A DNA stretch of 64,000 bases from Heligmosomoides polygyrus polygyrus. Lineage: Eukaryota; Nematoda; Chromadorea; Rhabditida; Heligmosomidae. Of the stretch, positions 42,258 to 52,624 are shown one piece after another. The stretch spans positions 46,487,139 through 46,551,138 of the forward strand of contig OX377204.1 of assembly GCA_947396885.1 (NCBI GenBank). The letters are read 5' to 3'. The notes below the pieces were generated by a model. It did not search any database, was not told the DNA's origin, and saw nothing but the letters and a program-made list of their open reading frames with translations. Numbering within the stretch: position 1 is the first letter of the stretch; each line of letters opens with the position of its first letter. Position numbers and translations under genes: made by a program.

Positions 42258-44850
42258 AGCGTTTGTCCCGCTTCGTAGCGGGGTCCGCTCTTCTGGTGTC
42301 GTGACGCCACCTTTCTCGATCCTGTGTTTCATCAGGGTGGAATCCAGTCACTTTCATGTCCATGTGTAGCGTATCGGACCAGCGCTGCTTCGGGCGTCCT
42401 CTAGGCCGCTTTCCTGACACTTCCAACTCTAGGCCTATCTTGCGGACGCTGTCTTCCTTTCCACGCAGAACGTGGCCGTACCATCGTAAGCGAGCTTCGC
42501 GCATCTTGTCCGCTATCGGCGCGACACCGAACTTCCGCCGAATAGCATCATTCCTGATGCGGTCCATGCGGGTGACTCCAGCCATCCAGCGCAGCATCTT
42601 CGTCTCCATGACGCTGAGGCGCGTTTCAACTTCCTTGGCCGCAGACCAACACTCAGCGCCGTACATCGCTACTGGCCGGACGACTGCTCTTATATCTTCG
42701 ACTTCAAGCGCTCCGGTATCTTCCTATCGCAGAGCACCCCAGTCAACGAGCGCCACTTGGACCAAGCGTGCACTCACGCGTGAATTCACTTCAATCATCA
42801 GTTTGCCATCAGACGCTATTGCTGATCCCAGGTATTTAAACACCGAAGTACGTGCGAGCTCAGTGCCGCCAATCTTAATGGAGCCGGACTCGTTTACGTC
42901 AGTCGTTAGGTACTCGGTCTTCTTGACGCTCAATTTGAGTCCGAACATCGCCAGGCGGTCGCACCAAGCTTGCACCTGCCGCTCGAGTTCACTCTTATCT
43001 TCGTTAGCGAGCATTACGTCATGAGCATAAAGCAACGTCCATGGGACAGGCTTCTGAAGGTCTCCCGTAATGGCATCCATGACGACAACAAACAGGAGTG
43101 GAGAAAGCGCAGTACCCTGGTGCACCCCAACAGAGATGGGAAACTCCATTGAGGTTCCAGCTGTAACTTGCACTCTACTCTTTGGGCAAGAGTAGAGCAT
43201 GCGCACCCACTCTATGAGATCCTCAGGTACGTTGTGTTGTCGCAAGGCGTACTATATAACCTCACTCGGTACGCGGTCGAAGACCTTCTCCAAGTCGAGA
43301 AAGGCTATATGCACCGGCTTCTGTTTCTCGCGATGCTTCTCCATCAGGAGTCTGGTGGCGTGTATAGCATCAATGGTCCCACAACCAGACACAAAACCGC
43401 ACTGATTGTCGGAGAGCTTGGCGATTTCACGAATTCGTCTGTCGAGGATTCGCTCAAAGATCTTCATGCTGTGCGAAAGCAAGCGAATCGGACGGTAATT
43501 GGAGCAGTCTGCAAGACTGCCTTTCTTCTTCCAAATCGGAATCGTCATACTGTTGTGCCAACACTCCGCTACTTTCTTCTCCTTTACTATCTGGTTGAAG
43601 AACTCAGTCAAACACTTAGCAGGATACCAGAGCTTCGACTTCCAAATCTGCTGCCAGATCATCCGGTCCTGTTGCGTTGCATGGCTTCATCTTCTTCAGA
43701 GCCGCTTCCGTTTCCTCCACGGTGATCTTGTGAGCGGGACCGACGAACAGAACCCACAGAAGGGATGGCCGGGTGAGGAAATTCCATAGTGGAAATTTCC
43801 TCAAAGTAATCACGCCATCGCTTCAGCGCCTTTTTGCGGTCTGACAGAAGATGGCCGCTCTCACATTGATGCCAAAGAACTTTTCAATATCCTCGGTTTG
43901 GCGATGGCGGGTCTTAACAAGTCGGTACAAATACTGCTCACCACCGCGCGGCGCGAGTTTTTCGTTGACATCACTATAATGAGTGGCTTTCGCAACAGCC
44001 ACGGCTTTCTTTGCAGCTTTCGTCGCCTTCTGATACTTCTGCCAGTTATCGGCTGTCTTTTCGGTGAGAAACACATGATACAGCGACTTCTTCTCTCTAA
44101 CCTTCGCTTTCACATCGTCCGTCCACAGCCATGTCTGCTCGTCGACTTTGCGTCGTCCAGGCTTCGTAGTGCCGAGTTCCAATCTTGCAGCTTGGCGTAT
44201 CGCGTCGGTTGCTCTCTTCCAAGTTTCGTCGACAGTCGTGACTGTCGGCAACCGTACGCGGGAAATCACAGCTGCTTCCTTCTCTCTCATTCGCCACCAC
44301 TTGATTCTTGCAGCACCGCATCGCTCGATCTGCTTCAGCCTCGGAGCGGCGATCTTTAGGGTGCAGATCAGCGGTCGATGCTGTGGGGCGACCGTCTCGT
44401 CGGCACGATCTTCGCGTCTGTGACAATGCTCCGGTCGCGATGCCTCACAAGAACAAAGTCTATCTGAGATTTGGAGCTCCCACTATAGTATGAGATGAGG
44501 TGGCTTCAACCAACTCGCACGAGCGGCCCGTCAACGTACCCACATTCAGCGTTGCTACGCAGGTCCTGCTTACGTTACGGCACTTTCGGACTAGCTCAGT
44601 TGCCCCCGATGCCGTCCTCGCATCAGGTACCCTCGCATACTTTCCACACTCGCCGGGCTCTGCGAGTGCGCGTCGGCTCCCGCGGACCCCGTAGCACAAT
44701 CTCGAAAAACATGACTCATCATACACCATGTGATGTGACATGGGTCTTCGTAGGCCGGCCTGTCACAAGGGCCTGTCGCCTGCATTCGAATGTCCGCGCT
44801 TAGCTTAGCTCACAAAGCGAGCAGTTTCCAGTGGAACGGACATCGCCACC
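42205..44850 (-). mobile_element. RTE-clade retrotransposon, internally deleted, 18-bp target duplication
   Basis: A 2.65-kb insertion bounded by identical CATCACTAGCTTCACCCT copies at 42187-42204 and 44851-44868, with a (GAA)n tail on its 3' side. The complete duplication shows that both ends are preserved. The insertion interrupted an older repeat whose halves continue on both sides. The coding content is described separately. Confidence 0.9.
42256..44741 (-). pseudogene. RTE ORF: endonuclease remnant plus reverse transcriptase, broken
   Basis: The N-terminus begins an apurinic-type endonuclease (CVATLNVGTLTGRSCELVEA) but jumps at once to the domain's end (SKSQIDFVLVRHRDRSIVTD). Most of the endonuclease is therefore deleted, and a one-base deletion follows. 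Next come a linker region open from 44290 to 43823, then reverse transcriptase pieces: MKPCNATGPDDL, NYRPIRLLS, FLDLEKVFDRVP, GVHQGTALSPLLF and LLYAHDVMLA, then KYLGSAIASDG, AMYGAECW and GKRPRGRPKQRWSDTLHMD. The catalytic YADD is YAHD, losing an Asp. Several frame breaks occur. It cannot make an active enzyme. The same family recurs at 63295-64000. Confidence 0.9.
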
Positions 44851-45509
44851 CATCACTAGCTTCACCCTCCCTTACTGATACCTATGTGCAGCCTGCCCTC
44901 TATGTTCAGTAGTCACGAATATCAGGTAGTGCATGTGCCTTTTTAAGGGCGGAAGTGTGCTGCAGATAACAAGTTTCATTCACAGCTCAAGGGGTCAACA
45001 TTTCACCCAATAACTACCGCCGATGAGAGAATGAGTGAAGCAGGCCCGCTGTCTTATGTATTTCAGTGCACATACAACGCTTTCTTTCTGCAGCCGGCGA
45101 TGGAACGGGGCAAATCAGTTCAAAGACACATTCGTGAGGAATAACAAATCTGCCTGGCTGACTGTCAACACTGGCTTATACCCTCGGTATTCCAAAAGTT
45201 TGAACACGTACGGATTTGAAGCTCCCGAGGCCTAAAAAGCCGTTACCGGTAGGTCGCGTGTAGGTGCGAGTAATTGGGACGCAAGCGATTTCATCCAAAC
45301 TTTGTGTACAAGTTTCGTTTGTGGTGTTGATCACGAATCTAATATCCGCATCCGATGATGAGTTTTTGGCCGACTGCGGTAGGTTACGGTGGACATGGGG
45401 TAGCAAAGGTGGTGACAGCAGGACCTCTGGCTTCGCTCAAAATTTGTAACTGGGCTTTATTTTATATGCTTATCATTCATTTAGCATTTTTTTTTGACTT
45501 AATCTATTA

Positions 45510-46387
45510 GGGTGGGCCAAAAGTAATGAGACTCTTCATGCCGTGTCCATGTGACTGGAGTCAGGTTTCGTGCCTCTCGTATTTGTATGTTAGTATGCTA
45601 CTTACTGAAGCCCATCTGAGAAGTTACCACTTCCGCCCTTTCGAGAAGCATGCAAAAACCCCAGTCTGTCTCATGCCGAAACCCCAGTCTGACGAGTCGA
45701 CCTGTGTCGCGCAAGTCTCGCCCAATTCCTAACCCCGAGCAGCCTGGGCTCAATATTCACGCAAGATGAGAAGTACGTCTTCTACCTCAAGCGAGTCTGG
45801 GTGAGGCCTGGTGACCCGTTGCCGACCTTCGTTCGGCGGGATGTTCACGGCGAGAAGCACCTTCTGAGCTTTTGAGTCTGCGCCCATGGACCGGTATACT
45901 GGAAGCTATTTTCCAAAAGGACGACGATGGACTCCAAGGCCATGGTAAACGAAATAGAAGAGATGGACCTGCGACTCGCACTTATTCGATCTCAACGCTT
46001 CAAAAAGGTCCTCCTCTTTCGACAACGCCGCACCCCGTCGAGCAAAAGTGACCACGGATAAGCTTGCTCAGCTGGACTACGTTCACATGCCTCACCCACC
46101 GTATTCGCCGGAGATCTCTCCATGCCACTACCACTACTTCTTGAGCCTATAGGACTTCATGGTCGGAAGGGACACAAAGACCCATGCAGACCTCGACAAC
46201 CATAACGAGTATTGGAGCAGCACCAGGCTTAAGCAGTTCTGGAAGGATGGGATCAGGAAGTTGACTGATCGATGGCAGCAAGGACATTGACCTTAATGTG
46301 ACACATTCCTCAGCATCGTTGAGTCGTATTGAGTTATCAAGAGAAAAAGAAATTTGTTGAATTTGTCTCGTCACTTTTGGCCCACCC
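45510..46387 (+). mobile_element. mariner element with both termini, internally deleted transposase
   Basis: Inverted ends GGGTGGGCCAAAAGTAATGA and (complement) TCACTTTTGGCCCACCC, each against TA (45508-45509 and 46388-46389). At 878 bp it is shorter than a typical 1.3-kb mariner. Plus-strand pieces keep HGPVYWKLFSK, HPPYSPEISPCHYHYF and FWKDGIRKLTDRWQQ, which correspond to the middle, the third-Asp region and the C-terminus of mariner transposase. The third Asp position reads as Cys-His, and several stops occur. It is dead. Confidence 0.85.
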
Positions 46388-46430
46388 TAATATGCGGGGG
46401 TTAAGTTTTTCAGCAAATAGAGGCAATTAC

Positions 46431-46497
46431 CGATGGCGACAAACGTTGCTCGTTCTGGATCTGCACTTTCCACTATAACTTCATCCTTCTCATTATT
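46431..46497 (-). other. Weak candidate exon beside the mariner
   Basis: Between acceptor-like CATGTAG and donor-like G|GTAATT the minus strand reads NNEKDEVIVESADPERATF then VAI. Upstream the frame stays open except for the TAG used as acceptor. No family is recognised. Confidence 0.2.
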
Positions 46498-46679
46498 CTA
46501 CATGGACTCCACCCAGCTACTTAGGTGTTCCCCAAAGTCCAGTGGAAGGCTTATGCCCTTTTCTGGTAAGACAACTGCACAAAGTCTCAAACGAATTTCG
46601 AACAGAATTGGTTCTTCCTCCTTGCCTCTCTCTGTGTCCTGTTTCGTGTTATTTTGGCTGGAGTCGTCGGCAGCGAGAC

Positions 46680-46882
46680 AGGAGGTACACCCGCCCCCTT
46701 CTAGGGCGTGGCTTCAGGAGGTACACCGCTGTTCTGCGGACCGGAAACTTTTGTTTTGAGTGTAAAAGGTTTCGTGAAGCAGCCGTTAGACTCTCGGTTA
46801 AGCCTAGGGGGTTGGGGTGGGTGAGCAAGGGGGATAAGAGGAAGATCGCACGCCCCCCAGCAGGGGCGGGTGCACCTCCTGA
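46680..46882. repeat. Short element with GC-rich inverted ends
   Basis: GGAGGTACACCCGCCCCC and the complement of GGAGGTGCACCCGCCCCTG face each other about 200 bp apart. This looks like a MITE, but no target duplication is evident. Larger frames crossing it (such as 46542-47150) are not credible genes. Confidence 0.45.
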
Positions 46883-47584
46883 CATAAGGTTTGAATACGG
46901 TACAAATCATCGACAACAATGTTCGCAGTGCCAAGAAGCAACCTGTACTTCTACTATTACAACTTCTGAATTCAATCCGTTTTTATTTTTTGATATTTTT
47001 CATTACAACTTCTGCATTCAAATTCATTTCTGCATTCGCCTTCCTTCAGTCACAGCTTATTTTTCTGACGCAACTGATGCAACTTTGGAAGCTTGTTACG
47101 ATTCAAAAAATTCACATGAGCTGCACAGTTTCGTTTTCAGCCATCAATAATGTAATAGCAGTGCTAATATGTAGAAGCGATGGCCTTTTAGTGACCTCCA
47201 AAAAAGGAGGAGCACTGTAGGGATCACTCCTGTTCTTCATGGTAGTGCCGCTATGGTCGTCCGGGAAAATGCAATCATAGAACAAAAAACTTTAAACAGA
47301 TTCACTATCGCTGTAGTTTTTTCTCTGTATTAAACTTTCGTCTTCTGGTAGAATTTCGCAAAAGAGTTCTGTTTAGCTTCTTGTGGAACCGAAATTATAT
47401 AAATAGGCGATGAGCCTGAAAATCAGTGGCTTCGTTATCTCGGTCTCGAACACAGACTTCCGGTTGAATGGGGTGGTTCCGTCACCCTTCTCATAGAAGC
47501 GGAATATCGGACATCAAAGTTATGCCAAAACTATTTTTGATTTCTGATTATGAACTCGAACGAGATGACTTTCTAATATCTCAC

Positions 47585-48024
47585 CAATGGTGCACGTACT
47601 TCTGCAACCAATGGGGCTTGAGGTTTATAGACAGGCGAAGAAGCTTTCACGAGTTCTGCTTCCGGGCTCAGCAACGGAGTCTGAAGCGGCCGGGGAGCCT
47701 GGTAGGGGCCAGCTGCTCCAGCCTCCTCCAGTGTAGCCGACGAGACGCTGCTCTCGCGCTCTGTGCTGCTTATCGACTGCCGACGCCCATTCCCGTGCCG
47801 GATCCAAGCCTCTTCTGCGCGCACCTGTTGCCGAAGCCTCCGGCTCCACTCGACGTGTCCTTTCCAGCCACGTGTCGTGCGCCGTTTTTGACCGCGTTGG
47901 AGGTTTTCCACTCCACTCCACGAAGACTGGCCACTAATCCAGCACCAGGAGAGCAGTCCGGCACTTCAGTGAGAGATTTCTCGTAAACACTTCTCATCCT
48001 GTAGTGGCCAGCCTTCCTTGTCGT
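47585..48024 (-). CDS. Candidate two-exon gene fragment, unrecognised
   Basis: Exon 47825-48024 (acceptor AAAAATGCAG, donor CAACAG|GTGCGC) joins in phase, across a 59-nt intron, to exon 47585-47765 (acceptor GATAAGCAG, donor TTG|GTGAGA). The joined frame reads SLTEVPDCSPGAGLVASL, then a low-complexity Ser/Ala/Pro-rich part ending SSPVYKPQAPLVAEVRAPL. The block is GC-richer than its surroundings, and each frame alone hits a stop, so the splice is what keeps it open. No domain is recognised and neither end of the gene is identified. Confidence 0.3.
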
Positions 48025-48049
48025 CTGCATTTTTGAGTGCCGATTCAAC

Positions 48050-49380
48050 ACTGCTGCTCCGTCCTCATGCTATTCTCAACCTCAAATTTTAGTAAGCGTG
48101 ATGTTGAGCAATTATGCATTCCTTGCGAGAGACTGACTAGCGCCATTAGCTTCAGGAAGGAAGTTGGCAAGATCCCTCCAGGTATTCGCTTATCGGGACA
48201 AACCATATGTATGTTTTTGCCTCAGTTAAGAAGTAGGCAAAGCTGAAGCAGGTCGAGCTTGAGGCTGCTGCATTTGCTTGTGGCACGTCATCGCAGACAC
48301 ATATTTCTATGCGCATATTTGAGCTTCATCAAGCCTGCGAGGGTCTTTTCCCTCATACGCTTTGGAGCATATGGAAACATTTGCAAAAAATGAAAATAAA
48401 ATTCTCTGAATCAGGAGCGAAAATTTGAAAGACGTGAGCATAACATAACAACTTCAGAAGTTTGCGAAGGAGTCCAATGGGACAGTGAAGCTGATGATGA
48501 TGATGATGAAGCTAAAATACATAGAATGTTCTAAAATGCCTCGTGTATTCTTTTTTACCCTACCACAAATACCTATTTCGCTTTCGGTATGAAGATCGCT
48601 GTTCATTTCGCATCGGTAGGAATGGAAATTAAGGCAGTGGGAAATGTCACATACTTAAGAGAATTAGACCGAATGGTTTCCAATCGCCCCAGAATTTGCG
48701 AAAAGTATCTTACATCTAAAATGCCAATTCTTAGTTCCACTCCATGCGTTTGTTGTTTTCTACATAGCTACCCATTCCTTGCATGTTTAGCCTACAATGT
48801 ACATGGGAAACTTGAAAGAAGCAGTACTGTGGAAAGCGCAACGTGTACAAGCTTTGTTGCAAGTCGCGGTAATGATATTAGATAAAAATAGTGGTAACGT
48901 TCATTATTAATTTGCAGTGTGTGAGAACACAGCAGAGTTACAATCCTACGTACTTCTCCATGCGGCTTTCAGTTCAGGGGTCTTCTGTTCGTAGCCTCTG
49001 TTGAAACAAAGAAGCACAACTTCCAGCAGACAGATTCTCATAGTTCTCCCCACCATTTGTACTCACGCTTCTGTATTTCCACTCTATTTTCAATCTTTTG
49101 GCCCACCAGGAGGAGCCACTCTGAAAGAGGGCAGTGGATTTCCCTAAGCAAAACTGGACGATGAGAATCTGCGCCTCTTATTATTTGCCGGGCAGGCCCT
49201 CACCGCCGCTGCACAGATCCCTCTCGCAACACTCATTCAGTTTCCTGTTTGCGGTGTTTCGTTCGAAGGTGGTAGCACTCCCATACATGGCAGGCGCTTC
49301 GTCGCGCCACGAACACCGTTATCCACCTTTCTAGGCGACACTCACGGCAGTCTGTGGAGTTGTTCGAAGTTGATTAATGC
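48050..49380. other. No recognised feature
   Basis: A plus-strand frame of 98 codons (48589-48885) is the longest here and matches nothing I know. A few GAT units lie near 48493-48510. Confidence 0.3.
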
Positions 49381-49417
49381 CGATTGACTCAGAGTTCATC
49401 CGTCGCGCTCCCCATAA

Positions 49418-51141
49418 GGGGCCGTTCAGAGCATCATCGCTGCGCGACGCGACGTAATGATAATCTTACATATCGATCGAGCGACGTCGCGCCGCCCCGT
49501 CGCGAGGTGTTCATACCTGTTCTGCTGCGAACCTTATCGGTCGGCGATATCATCATCGCCAGGCGATGAAAATATCGCCTCATTTCAACCCCCGATAAAG
49601 TCATCGCGTGGTGTGCAATTCTTTCTCCACCTATATCCAGCATGATACATGTATCCGAGAACCCGGTCTACTACTTCTATAACGTAATTTTTTAATCTCA
49701 GGAATCTCCTAAGGAGATCAAGAGAACACAGAAAACCGGCAATAACTGGTATTTCTGGTAAGTTTTTTCAAGGTTTTCTACTATCTCGGTTTAGAAATTA
49801 TCTATTTGGTACTAGGATTGTTCGACGCAGGCAGGATACGGGGGGGGGGAGTGGGGTCAAAATCAGAGTTGGGCAAAATTTCTGTTTTCTGAATTTCTGG
49901 TCATTTTGGCCGACTTTTTTCTGTTTTCTGGGAAAATGGACAAAAATGGGTCAGAAAACAGAACATATGGTTGCAAACAAAATTATATCATGAAAATCCA
50001 ATAAAAGGAATCCAAAAAGTATTATAGAATTATGAGTTTGATTCCAATGTGTCTAGAGTATTTTAAATTGAAAGCATGAAGCGTTTTTATAATTGCTCGT
50101 GCAGTAATTGTGCCATACACTCATAAACTTTGCCGCTTTGTTTGTTTAATCGATTATGTAACTGCCGCTGAGTTTCCTTCATAGAACATTTTTCGACTTT
50201 CATAATTTGGCTTTGTATTCTTTTTGACTATCAAGTAGCATCTCAAGTTGTAATAACCATTTCTCTCACGAAATCGTCCCACTCGAGTTTCACATTTGGA
50301 AGTTCTAACACTACAGACGAAATTTGAAACTAAATGGTGAATTCGCTATAGAACTAAAAATCAAAAAAGCTGTAGTCAGTATAAGAGGTACTAACATTAA
50401 CGATGGATCATCATCGTAATATGAGCCAAAAATGTCACTGCAAAAAAACGCTTTTATGTTAGTGTGCAAGCGACCATGAACAATCTCGGAGCGCACACAA
50501 GTTTTTTGACCCATTTTTTGTTCATTTTCCCAGAAAACGGAAAAAATCGCCCAAAATGGTCAGAAAATCAGAAAACAGATTCGCCTATCCCTAATTGTGA
50601 CCCCCCCCGAACCCTATTTGCGTCGAAAGATCTTATTACCAATTAGATAACTTCTAAACCGAGATAGTAGAAAACCTTGAAAAAACTTTCCAGAAACAAT
50701 AGTTATTTCCCGTTTTCTGTGTTTCCTCGATCTCCTCAGAAGATTCCTGAAATTAAAAAATGACTTCATAGATGTCGTAGACCAGGCTCGCGCCCGGATA
50801 GACATATGATGTAAGGTATAGGTGATGAGAGAAAGAGTTGTATTGCCACGCGATGACTTCATCGCTGCTTGAAATGAGGCGATATTTTCACCGCGTGGCG
50901 ATGCTGATAATTCCGTGCGATAAGGTGTTCGCACCGGAACAGGTATGAAGACCCCGCGACGGGGCGACGCGATGTGTTCATACGATATGGGGTGGATTAT
51001 GATATGATGTTGAAGACTATGTTCAGCTGTTAATCGCGTGCCGTTCATAGTGCAGCGATTTCCAGATGGAGGAGCGACGCGATCATCGCGTCGCTTCGAC
51101 AGTGGGCTTCGCGTCGCCACGCGAACGCTCTGAACGACCCC
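49418..51141. mobile_element. Harbinger-like fold-back element, TAA duplicated
   Basis: It starts GGGGCCGTTCAGAGC and ends GCTCTGAACGACCCC, flanked by TAA on both sides (49415-49417 and 51142-51144). Three-base TWA duplications with GG-rich ends of this form are typical of PIF/Harbinger elements. The arms of about 440 bp contain many ATCGC/GCGAT and CGACGCG motifs and are inverted copies throughout. The centre is occupied by the hAT-like MITE at 49864-50592. No transposase is present. Confidence 0.75.
49864..50592 (+). mobile_element. hAT-like MITE inside the Harbinger-like fold-back
   Basis: The left end CAGAGTTGGGCAAAATTTCTG-like faces a right end whose complement reads TAGGGATAGGCGAATCTG, both fitting the hAT pattern CAGRGNTGGGC. 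Inner arms are rich in CAGAAAACAGAAA. The 729-bp element is the uninterrupted reference for the split copy at 22545-26120. An 8-bp duplication is not clear. Confidence 0.6.
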
Positions 51142-51616
51142 TAACACAGGAGCAGTCTTTCGATGTTTTGCCTTGAGTGCACTTTCTACGCGTCTCTGAT
51201 CAAAGCTCCAGAGCCAAGCAGTCTGCGCTCCGTGGGCAGTCCAACGTTCCTACAGCTTCAGCAGGGCAGCTCAAATGCATAGTTCCGCGACCAAACACGG
51301 GCTACACAAACCTTCGAAGATGGTCCTGCTCTGCTGAGTGAGTAAAGGTGATCAGCGAACGACCCACACCTCTTCTTGCAAACCAATCTGCGCATTGTTC
51401 CAACAGCGGGGATATGTGAATATTGGGTTGTTCGATAGTTCACGTCGTTTTTTCATAGAAGTCGCAAACTGTATGTCTTTATGTATTGAAAGACAAACAT
51501 ACATGTATAGTAGTGAATGCGTGACTCACATTATAATATTCTATGTATTTCAAAGGTTAGGCTTTAGACTCTCAAAAACTGAACGTCTATAACAAAATCC
51601 GGCTGGTAAAAAGAAA

Positions 51617-52330
51617 ATGGTAAACCACAAAAAGTATTGCCGGCATATTTTATTGTTTTACTTTCGAAAGGGCAAAAATACGGAGCAAGCTCAGAAGAAG
51701 CTATGTGAAGGGGGACGGCCATAGTAAACGCCAATGTCAGCGCTGGTTTGTTCGCTTTCGCTCTGGAAATTTTAGTTTGCAAGGTGCTCCGCATATATAT
51801 TTGTGCTCTAAAAACTTTCGAATATTGAAATGGTTTCGAATGCTCATAAATTTCGCATGTTCGAATTCAAATATATTCGAAAAAAGTGGTTTTTACTGAA
51901 CATTCGAATTCGAAATACAAAACGCGATTTTTTTAATATTCGAAATCGAATATTCGAATGACTGTTCGATTAGGTTATTCGAGCACAGCTATAACCACAT
52001 ACCGACCGTACAATCACCACTGATGACGACAAAATAAAGGCGTTAATCGAAACTAACCGACGTGCGACAACTTCAGAGATGGCAAAGCAGCTTACATATC
52101 GAATTCAACCGTTTACTTGCACTTGCAGCGGCTTGGTTACTCAAACAAACTGGTTTATCATGAGGAAAACCACCTCACCAAACGCTTTAACATATGCGAG
52201 GGTGGAGCCTACTTTGAGCTTAGCTTTGAGGGTATAGTCTACATTGGTTGAGGCTTCTAAGAAGTCAAGCTATGTCTACTACGGTTATCTATCGAAATTG
52301 AACGAATAGTTTAAGAAGGAATATGGAAAA
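51617..52330 (+). pseudogene. mariner transposase relic split by an insertion
   Basis: The first part (51617-51797) reads MVNHKKYCRHILLFYFRKGK, then KRQCQRWFVRFRSGNFSL, matching the N-terminal helix-turn-helix region of mariner transposases. The second part (about 51990-52330) resumes with TDDDKIKALIETNRRATTSE and, after a frame change, HLQRLGYSNKLV and HLTKRFNICEGG, the following linker and second DNA-binding domain. The catalytic domain is absent. The gap is the TTCGAA-rich insertion at 51800-51990. Confidence 0.75.
51800..51990. repeat. TTCGAATATTCG-rich insertion in mariner
   Basis: About 190 bp made largely of overlapping TTCGAA, ATTCGAA and TTCGAATATTCGAA palindromes. It interrupts a transposase frame whose two sides correspond to adjacent protein regions. 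Its origin is unknown. Confidence 0.55.
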
Positions 52331-52336
52331 TAAAAA

Positions 52337-52558
52337 TTAAACGACAGTAGTTATTGAACAATCTAATAGTGACTGCGCTAGCTTTTTACAGGGTTCCCTG
52401 TCAGCTTTCCGTGTTGAGCTGCTTACACTTCGAAATTTCATAGGTCGCTGTGGCCACAGCTCTTCCTTTTCTGGTTGTAGTTGTAGTGTCGTAATGCCTT
52501 CATCGTTTGACGGCTGCACACACACCTCCTCTCTCGAAACTTCGGGTGCCTTACACAT
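52337..52558 (-). other. Short unrecognised open frame
   Basis: A minus-strand frame of 73 codons, starting MCKAPEVSREEVCVQPSN and ending in a stop, lies just beyond the 3' end of the RTE copy. It could be chance, an exon or transposon-derived. Confidence 0.15.
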
Positions 52559-52624
52559 CGTCTTCTACCTTCCTGGAAGCCAGGAGAGGCAATCGGGATT
52601 GTGTTTATGGCGCATCCTGCGTTT

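Noticed and set aside
42356..43024. 222-codon plus-strand frame
   Set aside because: It is antisense to the RTE reverse transcriptase C-terminus.
46542..47150. 202-codon plus-strand frame as a gene
   Set aside because: It runs through a GC-rich inverted repeat (46680-46882) and has no recognisable domain.
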